A model generated the notes under the pieces. The model had not been told where the DNA came from. It worked only from the letters and a program-made list of their open reading frames with translations, and searched no databases. This document shows, in pieces, positions 1 through 7,399 of a stretch of DNA of 8,893 bases. How positions within the stretch are numbered: position 1 is the stretch's first letter; each line of letters opens with the position of its first letter. A program made the translations under genes and the position numbers. Source of the DNA: an uncultured Flavobacteriaceae bacterium (GTDB taxonomy: Bacteria; Bacteroidota; Bacteroidia; Flavobacteriales; Flavobacteriaceae); assembly GCA_913052425.1 (NCBI GenBank), contig CAJXEG010000051.1:1-8893 (forward strand), given 5' to 3'.

Positions 1-2
1 TT

Positions 3-1367
3 GATAATTTATATCAAAAGCAAAAAGTGTTTTTTGACAATCAAGCCACAAAACCCACTACTTTTAGGATTAAAAAACTAAGGGCGTTACTGAAGGAGAT
101 CGGTAAAAGGGAAAAAGACATTTACGAAGCCCTTCACAGGGACATGAGAAAATCGGGCTTTGAATCAATGACCTCTGAAACGGTCTTGGTGGAAAAGGAG
201 ATCAGAAAAATGATCAAGATGCTGCCTCTTTGGAATAGACCCCATCGGGCCAAAAGTAGTTTGATCAATTTCCCTTCCAAGGACTACATCCTGCCTGAGC
301 CTTATGGAAATACTTTGATCATTAGCCCGTGGAATTATCCTTTCCAACTGGCCGTAACTCCATTGGTAGGTGCCATTGCGGCGGGAAACACAGTGGTATT
401 AAAACCCTCGGAATTTGCCCCACATACAGCCCGTGTGATCCAGTCCATTATTGAAATTGTTTTTGACGAAGATCATGTTGCCGTGGTCGAAGGTGATGCA
501 ACAACTGCAACGACACTACTGAAAAAAAAATGGGATTACATCATGTTTACCGGTAGCACCTCCATCGGAAAGATCATTGCCAAAGCTGCTGCTGAACACC
601 TTACCCCCACGACCTTGGAATTGGGTGGAAAAAGCCCCTGTATCGTGGACGAAACGGCACCCATTGGTATCACGGCCAAAAGATTGGTTTGGGGAAAATT
701 CCTGAACTGCGGACAGACTTGTATTGCACCGGACTATCTGCTGGTTAACCAAAAAATTAAAGATCAATTGACCCAAGAACTGATCCTACAAATCCAAAAA
801 GCTTTTGGGAAAAACCAACAAGATTCTGCAGACTACGGACGGATCGCTCACCAAAACCATTTTAACAAATTAAAAACCTCGCTTGAAAATCAAAACATCA
901 TTTACGGTGGACAAACGGATAAAAAGGATTTATTCTTCGGCCCTACCTTGGTCGATAATCCCCCTTTGGACAGTGAATTGATGCAAGAAGAAATATTTGG
1001 GCCTATTTTGCCCATCATCAGTTATCAAAAGGAGGAAGAAATTCATCAGGTTCTAGAAAAGAGGGAACGTCCGTTGGCCTTTTATGTCTTTTCTAAAAGA
1101 AAAAAATTCATTGACAAGCTATTCCAACGCTACTCCTTTGGAGGAGGTGTGGCCAATGATTCGATCATACAATTTGCCAATGATAATCTTCCCTTTGGCG
1201 GGGTGGGGCACAGTGGCATGGGATCTTATCACGGCAAGTACAGCTTTAAAAATTTCTCTCACGAAAAACCCATCATCAAACGCAGTTTTTGGTTTGACCT
1301 CCCGGGACGCTATGCACCTTATCCAAAGTCCTTATCTTTGTTGAAATTTTTATTAAAAAATCTTTAA
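3..1367 (+). CDS. Aldehyde dehydrogenase, class-3-like (5' end cut by window)
   Basis: NAD(P)-dependent oxidation of an aldehyde to a carboxylic acid, probably cytoplasmic or loosely membrane-associated. Counting from the GTG at 27 as residue 1, the family landmarks are all visible: oxyanion Asn in SPWNYP (N103), cofactor Lys in VVLKPSE (K126), FTGSTSIGK (174-182), general-base Glu in LELGGK (E198), nucleophile Cys in NCGQTC (C232), EEIFGP (321-326) and the ALDH3-type tail PFGGVGHSGMGSYHGK (389-404). The short C-terminus ending in a hydrophobic run fits the ALDH3/coniferyl or fatty aldehyde dehydrogenase group rather than the 500-residue ALDH1/2 type. The GTG at 27 is probably not the start: the frame is open to the left edge and codes for DNLYQKQK directly before VFFDNQATK, which resembles the usual N-terminal helix of this family, so the true start lies just outside. 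The stop overlaps the next start (TAATG). The substrate cannot be told from sequence. Confidence 0.93.
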   Translation, partial: DNLYQKQKVFFDNQATKPTTFRIKKLRALLKEIGKREKDIYEALHRDMRKSGFESMTSETVLVEKEIRKMIKMLPLWNRPHRAKSSLINFPSKDYILPEPYGNTLIISPWNYPFQLAVTPLVGAIAAGNTVVLKPSEFAPHTARVIQSIIEIVFDEDHVAVVEGDATTATTLLKKKWDYIMFTGSTSIGKIIAKAAAEHLTPTTLELGGKSPCIVDETAPIGITAKRLVWGKFLNCGQTCIAPDYLLVNQKIKDQLTQELILQIQKAFGKNQQDSADYGRIAHQNHFNKLKTSLENQNIIYGGQTDKKDLFFGPTLVDNPPLDSELMQEEIFGPILPIISYQKEEEIHQVLEKRERPLAFYVFSKRKKFIDKLFQRYSFGGGVANDSIIQFANDNLPFGGVGHSGMGSYHGKYSFKNFSHEKPIIKRSFWFDLPGRYAPYPKSLSLLKFLLKNL

Positions 1368-2092
1368 TGTCCGAAAAAAAAGTAAGTGAAGCCATCGAAT
1401 ATAGACGCTCGGTTAGGGTTTTTGATGATGAAAAAGACATTGATCCTAATGTTGTCAAAAAATGCATCGAACAGGCTATTCTTGCCCCCAACAGCAGTAA
1501 TCTTCAACTTTGGGAATTTTATCATATTACCAATGCTGACTTAATCAAAAGAATCGCAAGGGCATGCTTTAGTCAGCCTGCGGCCAAAACCGCCAAGCAA
1601 TTTGTCATTCCTGTGGTGAGGAAAGACCTTTGGAAAAAAAGAATTGCCTCCAACGTGGCTTTTATCGAATCTGAACACAAAAAGTCTAAGAGCAAAGACC
1701 CTAAAAAAATTAAAGCGGCAACATCTTACTATCAAAAAATCCTTCCAAAAATCTATGGTATGGGTAATCTGAAGGGGTGGATCAACAGTTTCATCACCAA
1801 CATCAAGGGATTAAAAAAGGTGGTTTACCGACAGGTAAAAAAATCGGATATGCGTGTCGTAGCACATAAAAGCACAGCCTTAGCCGCTCAAAATTTTCTG
1901 GTGAGTATGTCGGGTTACGGTTACGACACCTGTTCCATGGAGGGCTTTGATTCCCAAAGGGTCAAAATAATATTGGGCTTGCCCAAAACTGCAGAGATCA
2001 GCATGATCATTGGCTGTGGCATCCGAACTCCAAAAGGGATTTACGGACCGCGCTTTAGGGTTCCGTTCGACGAAGTTTATTTTAAAAAGTAA
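1367..2092 (+). CDS. Nitroreductase-family FMN-dependent oxidoreductase
   Basis: A 241-residue protein of the nitroreductase fold, expected to bind FMN and use NAD(P)H to reduce nitro compounds, quinones or enone-type substrates in the cytoplasm. The N-terminal EAIEYRRSVRVFD (8-20) is the family's FMN-phosphate-binding Arg/Ser motif. It is followed by AILAPNSSNLQLWEF (37-51), the second conserved block, where the usual form is A-P-S-x-x-N-x-Q-P-W. The C-terminal half has LAAQNFLVSMSGYGYDTC (172-189) and MIIGCGIRTPKGIYGPR (213-229), matching the helix near the flavin and the last conserved strand. Between them, residues about 85-165 form a long Lys-rich insertion, so the protein is longer than minimal members. 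The ATG at 1367 shares a base with the aldehyde dehydrogenase stop, implying translational coupling and a joint operon. The real substrate is not evident. Confidence 0.88.
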   Translation: MSEKKVSEAIEYRRSVRVFDDEKDIDPNVVKKCIEQAILAPNSSNLQLWEFYHITNADLIKRIARACFSQPAAKTAKQFVIPVVRKDLWKKRIASNVAFIESEHKKSKSKDPKKIKAATSYYQKILPKIYGMGNLKGWINSFITNIKGLKKVVYRQVKKSDMRVVAHKSTALAAQNFLVSMSGYGYDTCSMEGFDSQRVKIILGLPKTAEISMIIGCGIRTPKGIYGPRFRVPFDEVYFKK

Positions 2093-2104
2093 ATCAACTT
2101 CTGC

Positions 2105-2290
2105 CTAAGCCAACCAACCCTCTCGATCCAGACTTCTGTATTGGATCGCTTAGGAGATATGGTCAGAATCAACATTATCCTTTCCTGCTAGGTCGGCCAA
2201 AGTTCGCGATACTTTTAATATACGATCGTAAGCTCGGGCAGACAACGACAAACGTTCCATCGGTGATTTGAGTAGTGCTGAGGCTCCTTG
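2105..2290 (-). pseudogene. 3' remnant of a yifB/comM-like Mg-chelatase-family AAA+ ATPase gene
   Basis: Read on the minus strand, this stretch encodes [12 protein letters not shown], then [15 protein letters not shown] and [16 protein letters not shown], then a TAA stop (2152-2150). It continues in the same frame as AIQYRSLDREGWLA and a final TAG (2107-2105). [18 protein letters not shown] and HI.EAIQYRSLDR are the hallmark C-terminal motifs of YifB/ComM, helicase-like ATPases of about 500 residues linked to DNA uptake and branch migration. The internal stop sits exactly where the family has Glu (HISEAIQYR), so a single G-to-T change of GAA explains it. Only about 60 codons remain; the AAA+ core and N-terminal domain are absent because the next gene begins at 2458 on the other strand. 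Upstream of about 2290 the similarity fades, with hints of frameshifts. A short standalone protein is unlikely, since the nearest in-frame ATG (2338) gives a fragment with no family N-terminus. Confidence 0.85.
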
Positions 2291-2457
2291 GGAGATCATC
2301 GACGCCAATCGCAAAACAGAGGCACGCCTCAAAACCATTGAATATATTTTGGATCAAATTCCACATCAAAATAAATCAGTTAGATAAGGTTCCCTTTTGC
2401 CATTTGTGTGACGGTGGGATTTATTCTGTTTAAAATTATAGTGTAAATTCGCAAACA
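2291..2457. other. Intergenic stretch between yifB relic and creatininase gene
   Basis: No convincing coding region on either strand. The half nearer the relic may be badly decayed yifB sequence, since short pieces in other minus frames recall the family, but this is not strong enough to call. The right half should hold the promoter of the gene starting at 2458. TAAATTCG at 2444-2451 matches five of the six fixed bases of the Bacteroidota -7 element TAnnTTTG, but no TTTG lies 19-21 bases upstream, so I regard it as weak. No hairpin terminator is seen. Confidence 0.5.
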
Positions 2458-3219
2458 ATGAGACCTTATATCCTAAGCGAGTGTAACTGGAAAGATCTAA
2501 AAACCCATCGGTTTGAATTGGCTGTTTTGCCCTGGGGAGCCACCGAGGCGCACAATTACCATTTACCCTATGGGACAGATGTCTATGAAGCCGATGCCAT
2601 AGCTGCCGAATCGGGAAGAAAAGCATGGGAAAAAGGGGCAAAAGTGGTGATTTTACCCACCATTCCCTTTGGGGTCAATACCGGCCAGACAGATATTTAT
2701 TTGGATATGAACATGAGTCCCTCCACCCAAATGGCGGTGCTTAAAGATGTTTTGACCGTACTAAAACGCCAGGGCATTAAGAAATTTTTGATCCTCAACA
2801 GTCACGGGGGCAATGATTTTAAAACAATGTTGAGAGAGTTGGGCTTGGATTTTCCTAAAATGTTGCTCAGTAGTTGCAATTGGTTTCATGCCTTGGACAA
2901 ATCGCAATACTTTGAGGAAGAAGGAGATCATGCCGATGAAATGGAAACCAGTATCATGATGCACATTCATCCCCAATTGGTCTTACCACTTTCAGAAGCA
3001 GGGATGGGCCTAGAAAAGAAAAGTAGCATCAAAGGGTTTCGTGAAAAATGGGCCTGGACAGAGAGAAGATGGTCTCAAGTGACCAAAGATACGGGCGTGG
3101 GTAACCCAAAAAAATCAAGTCCCGAAAAAGGAAAAAAGTTTTTTAATGATGTAACAAATAAGATCAGTGAACTGATGCAAGACATTTGTAAAACTCCACT
3201 GGATGAATTGTATCAATAA
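2458..3219 (+). CDS. Creatininase-family metal-dependent amidohydrolase
   Basis: A 253-residue cytoplasmic hydrolase of the creatininase / creatinine amidohydrolase family. These proteins use a two-metal site to open cyclic amides or remove formyl groups; members include creatininase, the archaeal deformylase ArfB and the mycofactocin peptidase MftE. The metal-binding signature is clear: LPWGATEAHNYHLPYGTD (24-41), with E30, H32 and D41 in the positions of the family ligands, then LNSHGGND (113-120) with H116, and DHADEMETS (157-165), the usual H-A-x-E-x-E-T-S block. There is no signal peptide. The ATG at 2458 gives a start that fits the family length, and the previous gene is on the other strand, so this should be the first gene of its unit. 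The DUF5916 gene follows after 10 bases and is probably co-transcribed. The substrate is unknown; true creatininase activity should not be assumed. Confidence 0.9.
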   Translation: MRPYILSECNWKDLKTHRFELAVLPWGATEAHNYHLPYGTDVYEADAIAAESGRKAWEKGAKVVILPTIPFGVNTGQTDIYLDMNMSPSTQMAVLKDVLTVLKRQGIKKFLILNSHGGNDFKTMLRELGLDFPKMLLSSCNWFHALDKSQYFEEEGDHADEMETSIMMHIHPQLVLPLSEAGMGLEKKSSIKGFREKWAWTERRWSQVTKDTGVGNPKKSSPEKGKKFFNDVTNKISELMQDICKTPLDELYQ

Positions 3220-3229
3220 GCCTTTCTCT

Positions 3230-5407
3230 ATGAATTTTTCTTACAAAGCTTTTTTAATTCCTTTGCTTTTACTGTTCTTTTTTCAAACCGCCAGGGGTCA
3301 AAAGATCAATGAGGATTACGTCCTAAAAATCGGAAAAACTTCGGAAAAAATCATTTTAGACGGTGAACTCAACGAAAGCATTTGGGAGCTAGCAGATGTG
3401 GCCGAAAATTTTTCCATGATCCTCCCACAAGACGACCGAAAAGCCACCCAGTTTTCGGAGGTAAGGATGGCATATGATGACAAAAACATTTACCTCGCTG
3501 TCATTTTCTTTAACAATACCATAAAAGGAGATTATGTGGTAGAATCTTACAAAAGGGATTTTAGTTTTGGGAAGAACGACAATTTTTTGGTGGCCATTGA
3601 CCCCTTTAATAACATGACAACTGGTTTTGCTTTTGGACTCAATGCCTATGGTGCCCAGTGGGACGGCACCATGTATGACGGTCGGAGTGTTGACCTGAAT
3701 TGGGATACCAAATGGTATTCAGAGGTAGCTTTCGATGAGAAAAAATGGACGGCAGAAATCGCCATTCCATTCAAATCTATTCGTTACAATTACAATTTGG
3801 AACAGTGGGGTATCAGTTTTAGTCGTTTGGATCTCAAAGCCAGTGAAAAGTCGGGATGGACTCCGGTTCCCCGTCAGTTTCCATCCATAACGATGGCCTA
3901 TTCTGGAGTATTAGAATGGGACAACCCTCCACCTACCCAAGGTTCTAACATTTCCTTCATTCCCTACCTCTCTGGCGAAATGGACAGTCCTCAAAAGGGG
4001 ACAACAAACCAAGAACTTAATGCAGGGGCTGATGTCAAATTCAATTTGACCTCCTCCCTTAACTTAGACATCACTCTAAACCCGGACTTCTCTCAGGCAG
4101 AAGTTGACCAGCAGGTAACCAACCTCGATCGCTTTGAACTGTTCTTTCCCGAAAGGAGACAGTTTTTTCTTGAAAACGCCGACCTCTTTGCCAACTTCGG
4201 TTATGAAAACATACGACCCTTTTTCTCAAGAAGAATCGGACTCAACAATCCCATAGTGGGAGGAATACGTCTGAGCGGAAACATAGACGAAAAATGGAGG
4301 GTGGGACTACTGGACATACAAACTCAGGCGGAGAAAGAAAAAGGGCTTCCTGCCGAAAATTTTGGTGTTTTCAGTTTACAACGAAAGATTTTGGACCGTT
4401 CTTCCATCGGAATGATTTTTGTCAACAAGCAAAGCTTGGGTAAGCTTGAAGATACTAAGACAACAGCTGGGGAATACAACCGTAATTTAGGACTGGAATA
4501 CAACTATTTTTCTGCGGATAATCTCTGGAATGGTAAATTGATGTACCTCAAATCTTTTAGTCCGAACCTGAGTGATGACGATGCTATTTTTGCTGGTAAC
4601 CTCACCTATAACGACAACAACTTTTTGGGAAGTGTGCAAGCTGAATACGTGGGGGAAAATTACAATGCCGAAGTGGGCTATGTTCCACGAACCCACTATT
4701 ACAAGTTTGACACAACGCTTCGTTATTTGTTTTTCCCCAGTCAAGATTCTAAGGTTTTGTCTCACGGCCCATTGGTCGGAAGTATTCAATATTTCAATTT
4801 TGATGGATTGGGTATCGACCGAGGAACACAATTGGGCTATGAATTAAATTTTAAAAACAGAAGTGAAATGGTTTTCACTTTTGAAAATCAATTCATCGTC
4901 CTACAAAACCCATTTGATCCGATAAGAACAGGAATCCGCAGTCTTGAAGCACTCACCGAACACCGCTGGAATAGTGTTAATCTAGAGTACAACTCCAAAC
5001 CCCAAAGCCTTTTTACCTATGCCCTTAAATCCTCCTATGGGGGCTACTTCCAAGATGGAAAAAGGTGGTTGTTTTTCAGTGAAATGGGTTACCGCTTTCA
5101 GCCTTATATAGAATTGAATACCTTAGTAAGCTACAACCACATCGAACTCGAAGAGCCCTGGGGAACCAACGGATTCTGGTTGTTGGGGATTAAATCGAAT
5201 TTCACATTTACCAAAAATATTTTCTTTTCCAACCTCTATCAGTATAACGAGCAACAAAAACTTTGGAATTTTAACTCGCGTTTTCAATGGCGTTACAAAC
5301 CTGCCTCTGATATATTCTTAGTATTTAACAGCAGTGACACCCGCATGCTTACCCCCAACAGAAATTGGAACCTAACCCTAAAGATTAATTATTGGATCAA
5401 TCTGTAG
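3230..5407 (+). CDS. DUF5916 outer-membrane protein with N-terminal CBM9-like domain
   Basis: A 725-residue secreted protein typical of Bacteroidota. Residues 1-24 (MNFSYKAFLIPLLLLFFFQTARGQ) form a clear signal peptide with likely cleavage just before or after that Gln. About 38-230 is a beta-sandwich region of the carbohydrate-binding family 9 type (KIILDGELNESIWELAD, VRMAYDDKNIYLAV, WTAEIAIPFKSIRY). The block NPDFSQAEVDQQVTNLDRF and FFPERRQFFLENADLF (284-320) is the signature of DUF5916. The remainder is rich in alternating aromatic beta strands, consistent with an outer-membrane beta-barrel ending in NLTLKINYWINL. An ATG at 3203 inside the creatininase gene would add nine residues before the signal peptide; I prefer 3230 because it puts the basic residue and hydrophobic core at normal positions and leaves a 10-base gap after the upstream stop. 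The function is unknown; a role in binding or importing a glycan-like ligand is only a guess from the CBM9-like part. Confidence 0.9.
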   Translation: MNFSYKAFLIPLLLLFFFQTARGQKINEDYVLKIGKTSEKIILDGELNESIWELADVAENFSMILPQDDRKATQFSEVRMAYDDKNIYLAVIFFNNTIKGDYVVESYKRDFSFGKNDNFLVAIDPFNNMTTGFAFGLNAYGAQWDGTMYDGRSVDLNWDTKWYSEVAFDEKKWTAEIAIPFKSIRYNYNLEQWGISFSRLDLKASEKSGWTPVPRQFPSITMAYSGVLEWDNPPPTQGSNISFIPYLSGEMDSPQKGTTNQELNAGADVKFNLTSSLNLDITLNPDFSQAEVDQQVTNLDRFELFFPERRQFFLENADLFANFGYENIRPFFSRRIGLNNPIVGGIRLSGNIDEKWRVGLLDIQTQAEKEKGLPAENFGVFSLQRKILDRSSIGMIFVNKQSLGKLEDTKTTAGEYNRNLGLEYNYFSADNLWNGKLMYLKSFSPNLSDDDAIFAGNLTYNDNNFLGSVQAEYVGENYNAEVGYVPRTHYYKFDTTLRYLFFPSQDSKVLSHGPLVGSIQYFNFDGLGIDRGTQLGYELNFKNRSEMVFTFENQFIVLQNPFDPIRTGIRSLEALTEHRWNSVNLEYNSKPQSLFTYALKSSYGGYFQDGKRWLFFSEMGYRFQPYIELNTLVSYNHIELEEPWGTNGFWLLGIKSNFTFTKNIFFSNLYQYNEQQKLWNFNSRFQWRYKPASDIFLVFNSSDTRMLTPNRNWNLTLKINYWINL

Positions 5408-5415
5408 ATCAATCT
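5395..5415. repeat. 9-bp direct repeat GATCAATCT across convergent stop codons
   Basis: GATCAATCT occurs at 5395-5403 and again at 5407-5415, offset by 12 bases. It looks like a tandem duplication of a 12-mer (GGATCAATCTGT / AGATCAATCTAA) with changes at the edges. The DUF5916 stop (5405-5407) lies between the copies, and the dsbD stop (5416-5414) overlaps the second copy. Past the DUF5916 stop the same frame reads INL again, echoing the protein's last residues. Confidence 0.6.
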
Positions 5416-7399
5416 AAAAAGCGTAGCCTTGGGTTGAATTTTTATTTTCTCTAAATTTTGATAAGCCCTCTTCCAACCAATCCCTGTAGGTGGCTGTATC
5501 CGTGTATTGAATGGGAGAACTTAGAAGGGTTGCATCTGACGACAATAAAACATAATAGGGCTGGGAAGCATTACTAAAGTTCAAGTTCTGAAAAGTAGCC
5601 CACTTTTCCCCAACGGTTTGGATGGTTTTGATCCTTCCATTGGGATATTGGAAATTGAATTGCTCTGCTTCGGGCAATTCTTTTCGGTCATCGACATAGA
5701 GGGATATGATGATAAACTCTTCGTTCAGCAATCTAAATACCTCGGGTTGTGACCAGACGTTTTCTTCCATTTTACGACAGTTAACACAGGCCCATCCCGT
5801 AAAATCCAACAGTATGGGTTTGTCCTGAGCCTCGGCATAAGTCCTACCCTGTTCGTAATCCTTAAAGCAATTGAGTCCCAGAGGACATTCGGAGTCGGAG
5901 GGGTAAACGCTGTAAAACACCGGGGGTGGAAAGCCACTCAACAAAGTGAGCTGACCATCTTGATTTTTTCCCAAACCAGGCATCAAATAGAATATAAACA
6001 ATAATACCAAAAAGGTGAAAATGCGTTGAAACTTGGAAATTTTAGCTCCTTTGACATCGTGTGGAAAGCGCAACCATCCCATGAGATAAACAAACAACAG
6101 TATGGTAATCACCAACCACACGCCTACAAAAACCTCCCGTTTGAGAATCCCCCAATGGCCTACAAGGTCTGCGTTGGATAAAAACTTTAAGGCCAATGCT
6201 AATTCCAGAAATCCAAGGGTGACTTTGACTTTGGTCATCCATCCACCCGATTTGGGAATGGATTTGAGGGCATTGGGAAAGAAGGCCAACAAACCAAAAG
6301 GTAAGGCTAAAGCAAATCCAAAACCGGCCATCCCAACGGTCAATTGGGTGGCTCCTCCTTCTGCGGAGAGCGAACCTGCCAACAGAGAACCCAATATGGG
6401 CCCCGTACAAGAGAAAGATACGATCGCTAAAGTAAGGGCCATAAAAAAGATGCCCAAAACGCCACCACCAGCTGCGGCAGCATCAGAGCGGTTTCCCCAA
6501 CTGCTGGGCAAGGTCAATTCGTAATAGCCAAAAAACGAAAAGGCAAAAAAGACGAATATGGCAAAAAAGATCAGGTTCATCACGATATTGGTCGATAGCG
6601 TATTCAAAATTTGGGGGTCTAGTGCATCCAAAAAGTGAAAGGGCAAACTCATTATGACATAGATCAACAGTATAAAAAATCCATAGAGCAGGGCGCGAAT
6701 CAACCCACTGCTTTTAGAGATACTTTGTTTTAGAAAAAAGGAGACGGTAAGCGGAATCATCGGAAAAACACAGGGGGTAAGCAGCGCGATCAAGCCCCCG
6801 ACAAAGCCCAATAAAAACAGATTCAACAAAGGGTTATCACTTTTTTGGTCTTGATCTTGCACCAACAATTCCTTATTTTTTAAGGATAATTGCAATGCCT
6901 GGGATTTTTTTAAACTTTCTGGATCAACGGTTTTTTGATAAACTGCCGAGGCTTTGGAAGCATCCAAAACAAAACGAAAGGGTTCATTCCTAAAAATACA
7001 AACCTTGTCATCACAGGCTTGGAAATTGATCTCCCCAGAAACTACTCCCAATTCCGCTTGGAGCAATCGAATCTTTTGTTGGAAGGTCCCCTCCCCTTCA
7101 AACCAAGACAAATCCATTTCAAAAATGGGATCGAAAGCCGTAACGGTTTCACTCTCCTCCATTTTTCCAACCAATTCATATGCAGTTCCTTCTTCTTCAA
7201 AGACAAATTCAGTAGGCAAAGGCCCATCTTCGGGAAGGCTTTGAGAATACAAATGCCATTTAGGTTCTACCGATGCTTGAAAAATGAGTAAGTATTCCGT
7301 ATCTGATAACTTCTTGAGTTCAGTCGTCCAAACCACAGGATCTTGTGCTTGAACTCCCAAAGTCCACAAAAACAAGAGTAAAAAAATTTTTCTAATCAT
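5414..7399 (-). CDS. dsbD: Thiol:disulfide interchange protein DsbD (protein-disulfide reductase)
   Basis: Moves electrons from cytoplasmic thioredoxin across the inner membrane to periplasmic thiol proteins such as disulfide isomerases and cytochrome c maturation factors. The 661-residue protein has the three classic parts. Residues 1-19 are a signal peptide (MIRKIFLLLFLWTLGVQAQ). The periplasmic N-domain follows to about 185, with the Cys pair C129/C134 in QACDDKVC. A membrane domain of about eight helices (190-476) carries C210 in LLTPCVFPMIPL and C331 in FSCTGPILGSL. A C-terminal thioredoxin-like domain has the active site FTGWACVNCRKME (C538/C541). An extra pair, C505/C511 in SECPLGLNCF, lies at the entry to the last domain. 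I chose the ATG at 7399; a GTG one codon earlier is also possible. The start overlaps the last 8 bases of tilS, so the two are one operon with tilS first. The stop lies 6 bases from that of the convergent DUF5916 gene. Confidence 0.95.
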   Translation of the reverse strand: MIRKIFLLLFLWTLGVQAQDPVVWTTELKKLSDTEYLLIFQASVEPKWHLYSQSLPEDGPLPTEFVFEEEGTAYELVGKMEESETVTAFDPIFEMDLSWFEGEGTFQQKIRLLQAELGVVSGEINFQACDDKVCIFRNEPFRFVLDASKASAVYQKTVDPESLKKSQALQLSLKNKELLVQDQDQKSDNPLLNLFLLGFVGGLIALLTPCVFPMIPLTVSFFLKQSISKSSGLIRALLYGFFILLIYVIMSLPFHFLDALDPQILNTLSTNIVMNLIFFAIFVFFAFSFFGYYELTLPSSWGNRSDAAAAGGGVLGIFFMALTLAIVSFSCTGPILGSLLAGSLSAEGGATQLTVGMAGFGFALALPFGLLAFFPNALKSIPKSGGWMTKVKVTLGFLELALALKFLSNADLVGHWGILKREVFVGVWLVITILLFVYLMGWLRFPHDVKGAKISKFQRIFTFLVLLFIFYLMPGLGKNQDGQLTLLSGFPPPVFYSVYPSDSECPLGLNCFKDYEQGRTYAEAQDKPILLDFTGWACVNCRKMEENVWSQPEVFRLLNEEFIIISLYVDDRKELPEAEQFNFQYPNGRIKTIQTVGEKWATFQNLNFSNASQPYYVLLSSDATLLSSPIQYTDTATYRDWLEEGLSKFRENKNSTQGYAF

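Noticed and set aside
523..531. Run of nine A in the aldehyde dehydrogenase gene as a phase-variation or slippage site
   Set aside because: The frame is intact and encodes ordinary lysines in an AT-rich genome; there is no alternative-frame product of interest.
1374..1381. Run of eight A directly after the nitroreductase start
   Set aside because: Could allow slippage, but A-rich starts are common in Bacteroidota and nothing else supports regulation.
2175..2369. 64-codon minus-strand frame in the intergenic gap
   Set aside because: It is a shifted frame of the yifB relic; the family motifs are in the neighbouring frame, not in this one.
4487..4847. Open frames on both strands inside the DUF5916 gene
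   Set aside because: Overlapped entirely by a gene with strong family motifs; their translations show no recognisable features.
6102..6524. 140-codon + strand open frame opposite dsbD
   Set aside because: It is antisense to the membrane domain of a well-supported gene, is low in complexity (rich in Pro, Lys, Ala) and matches no family I know.
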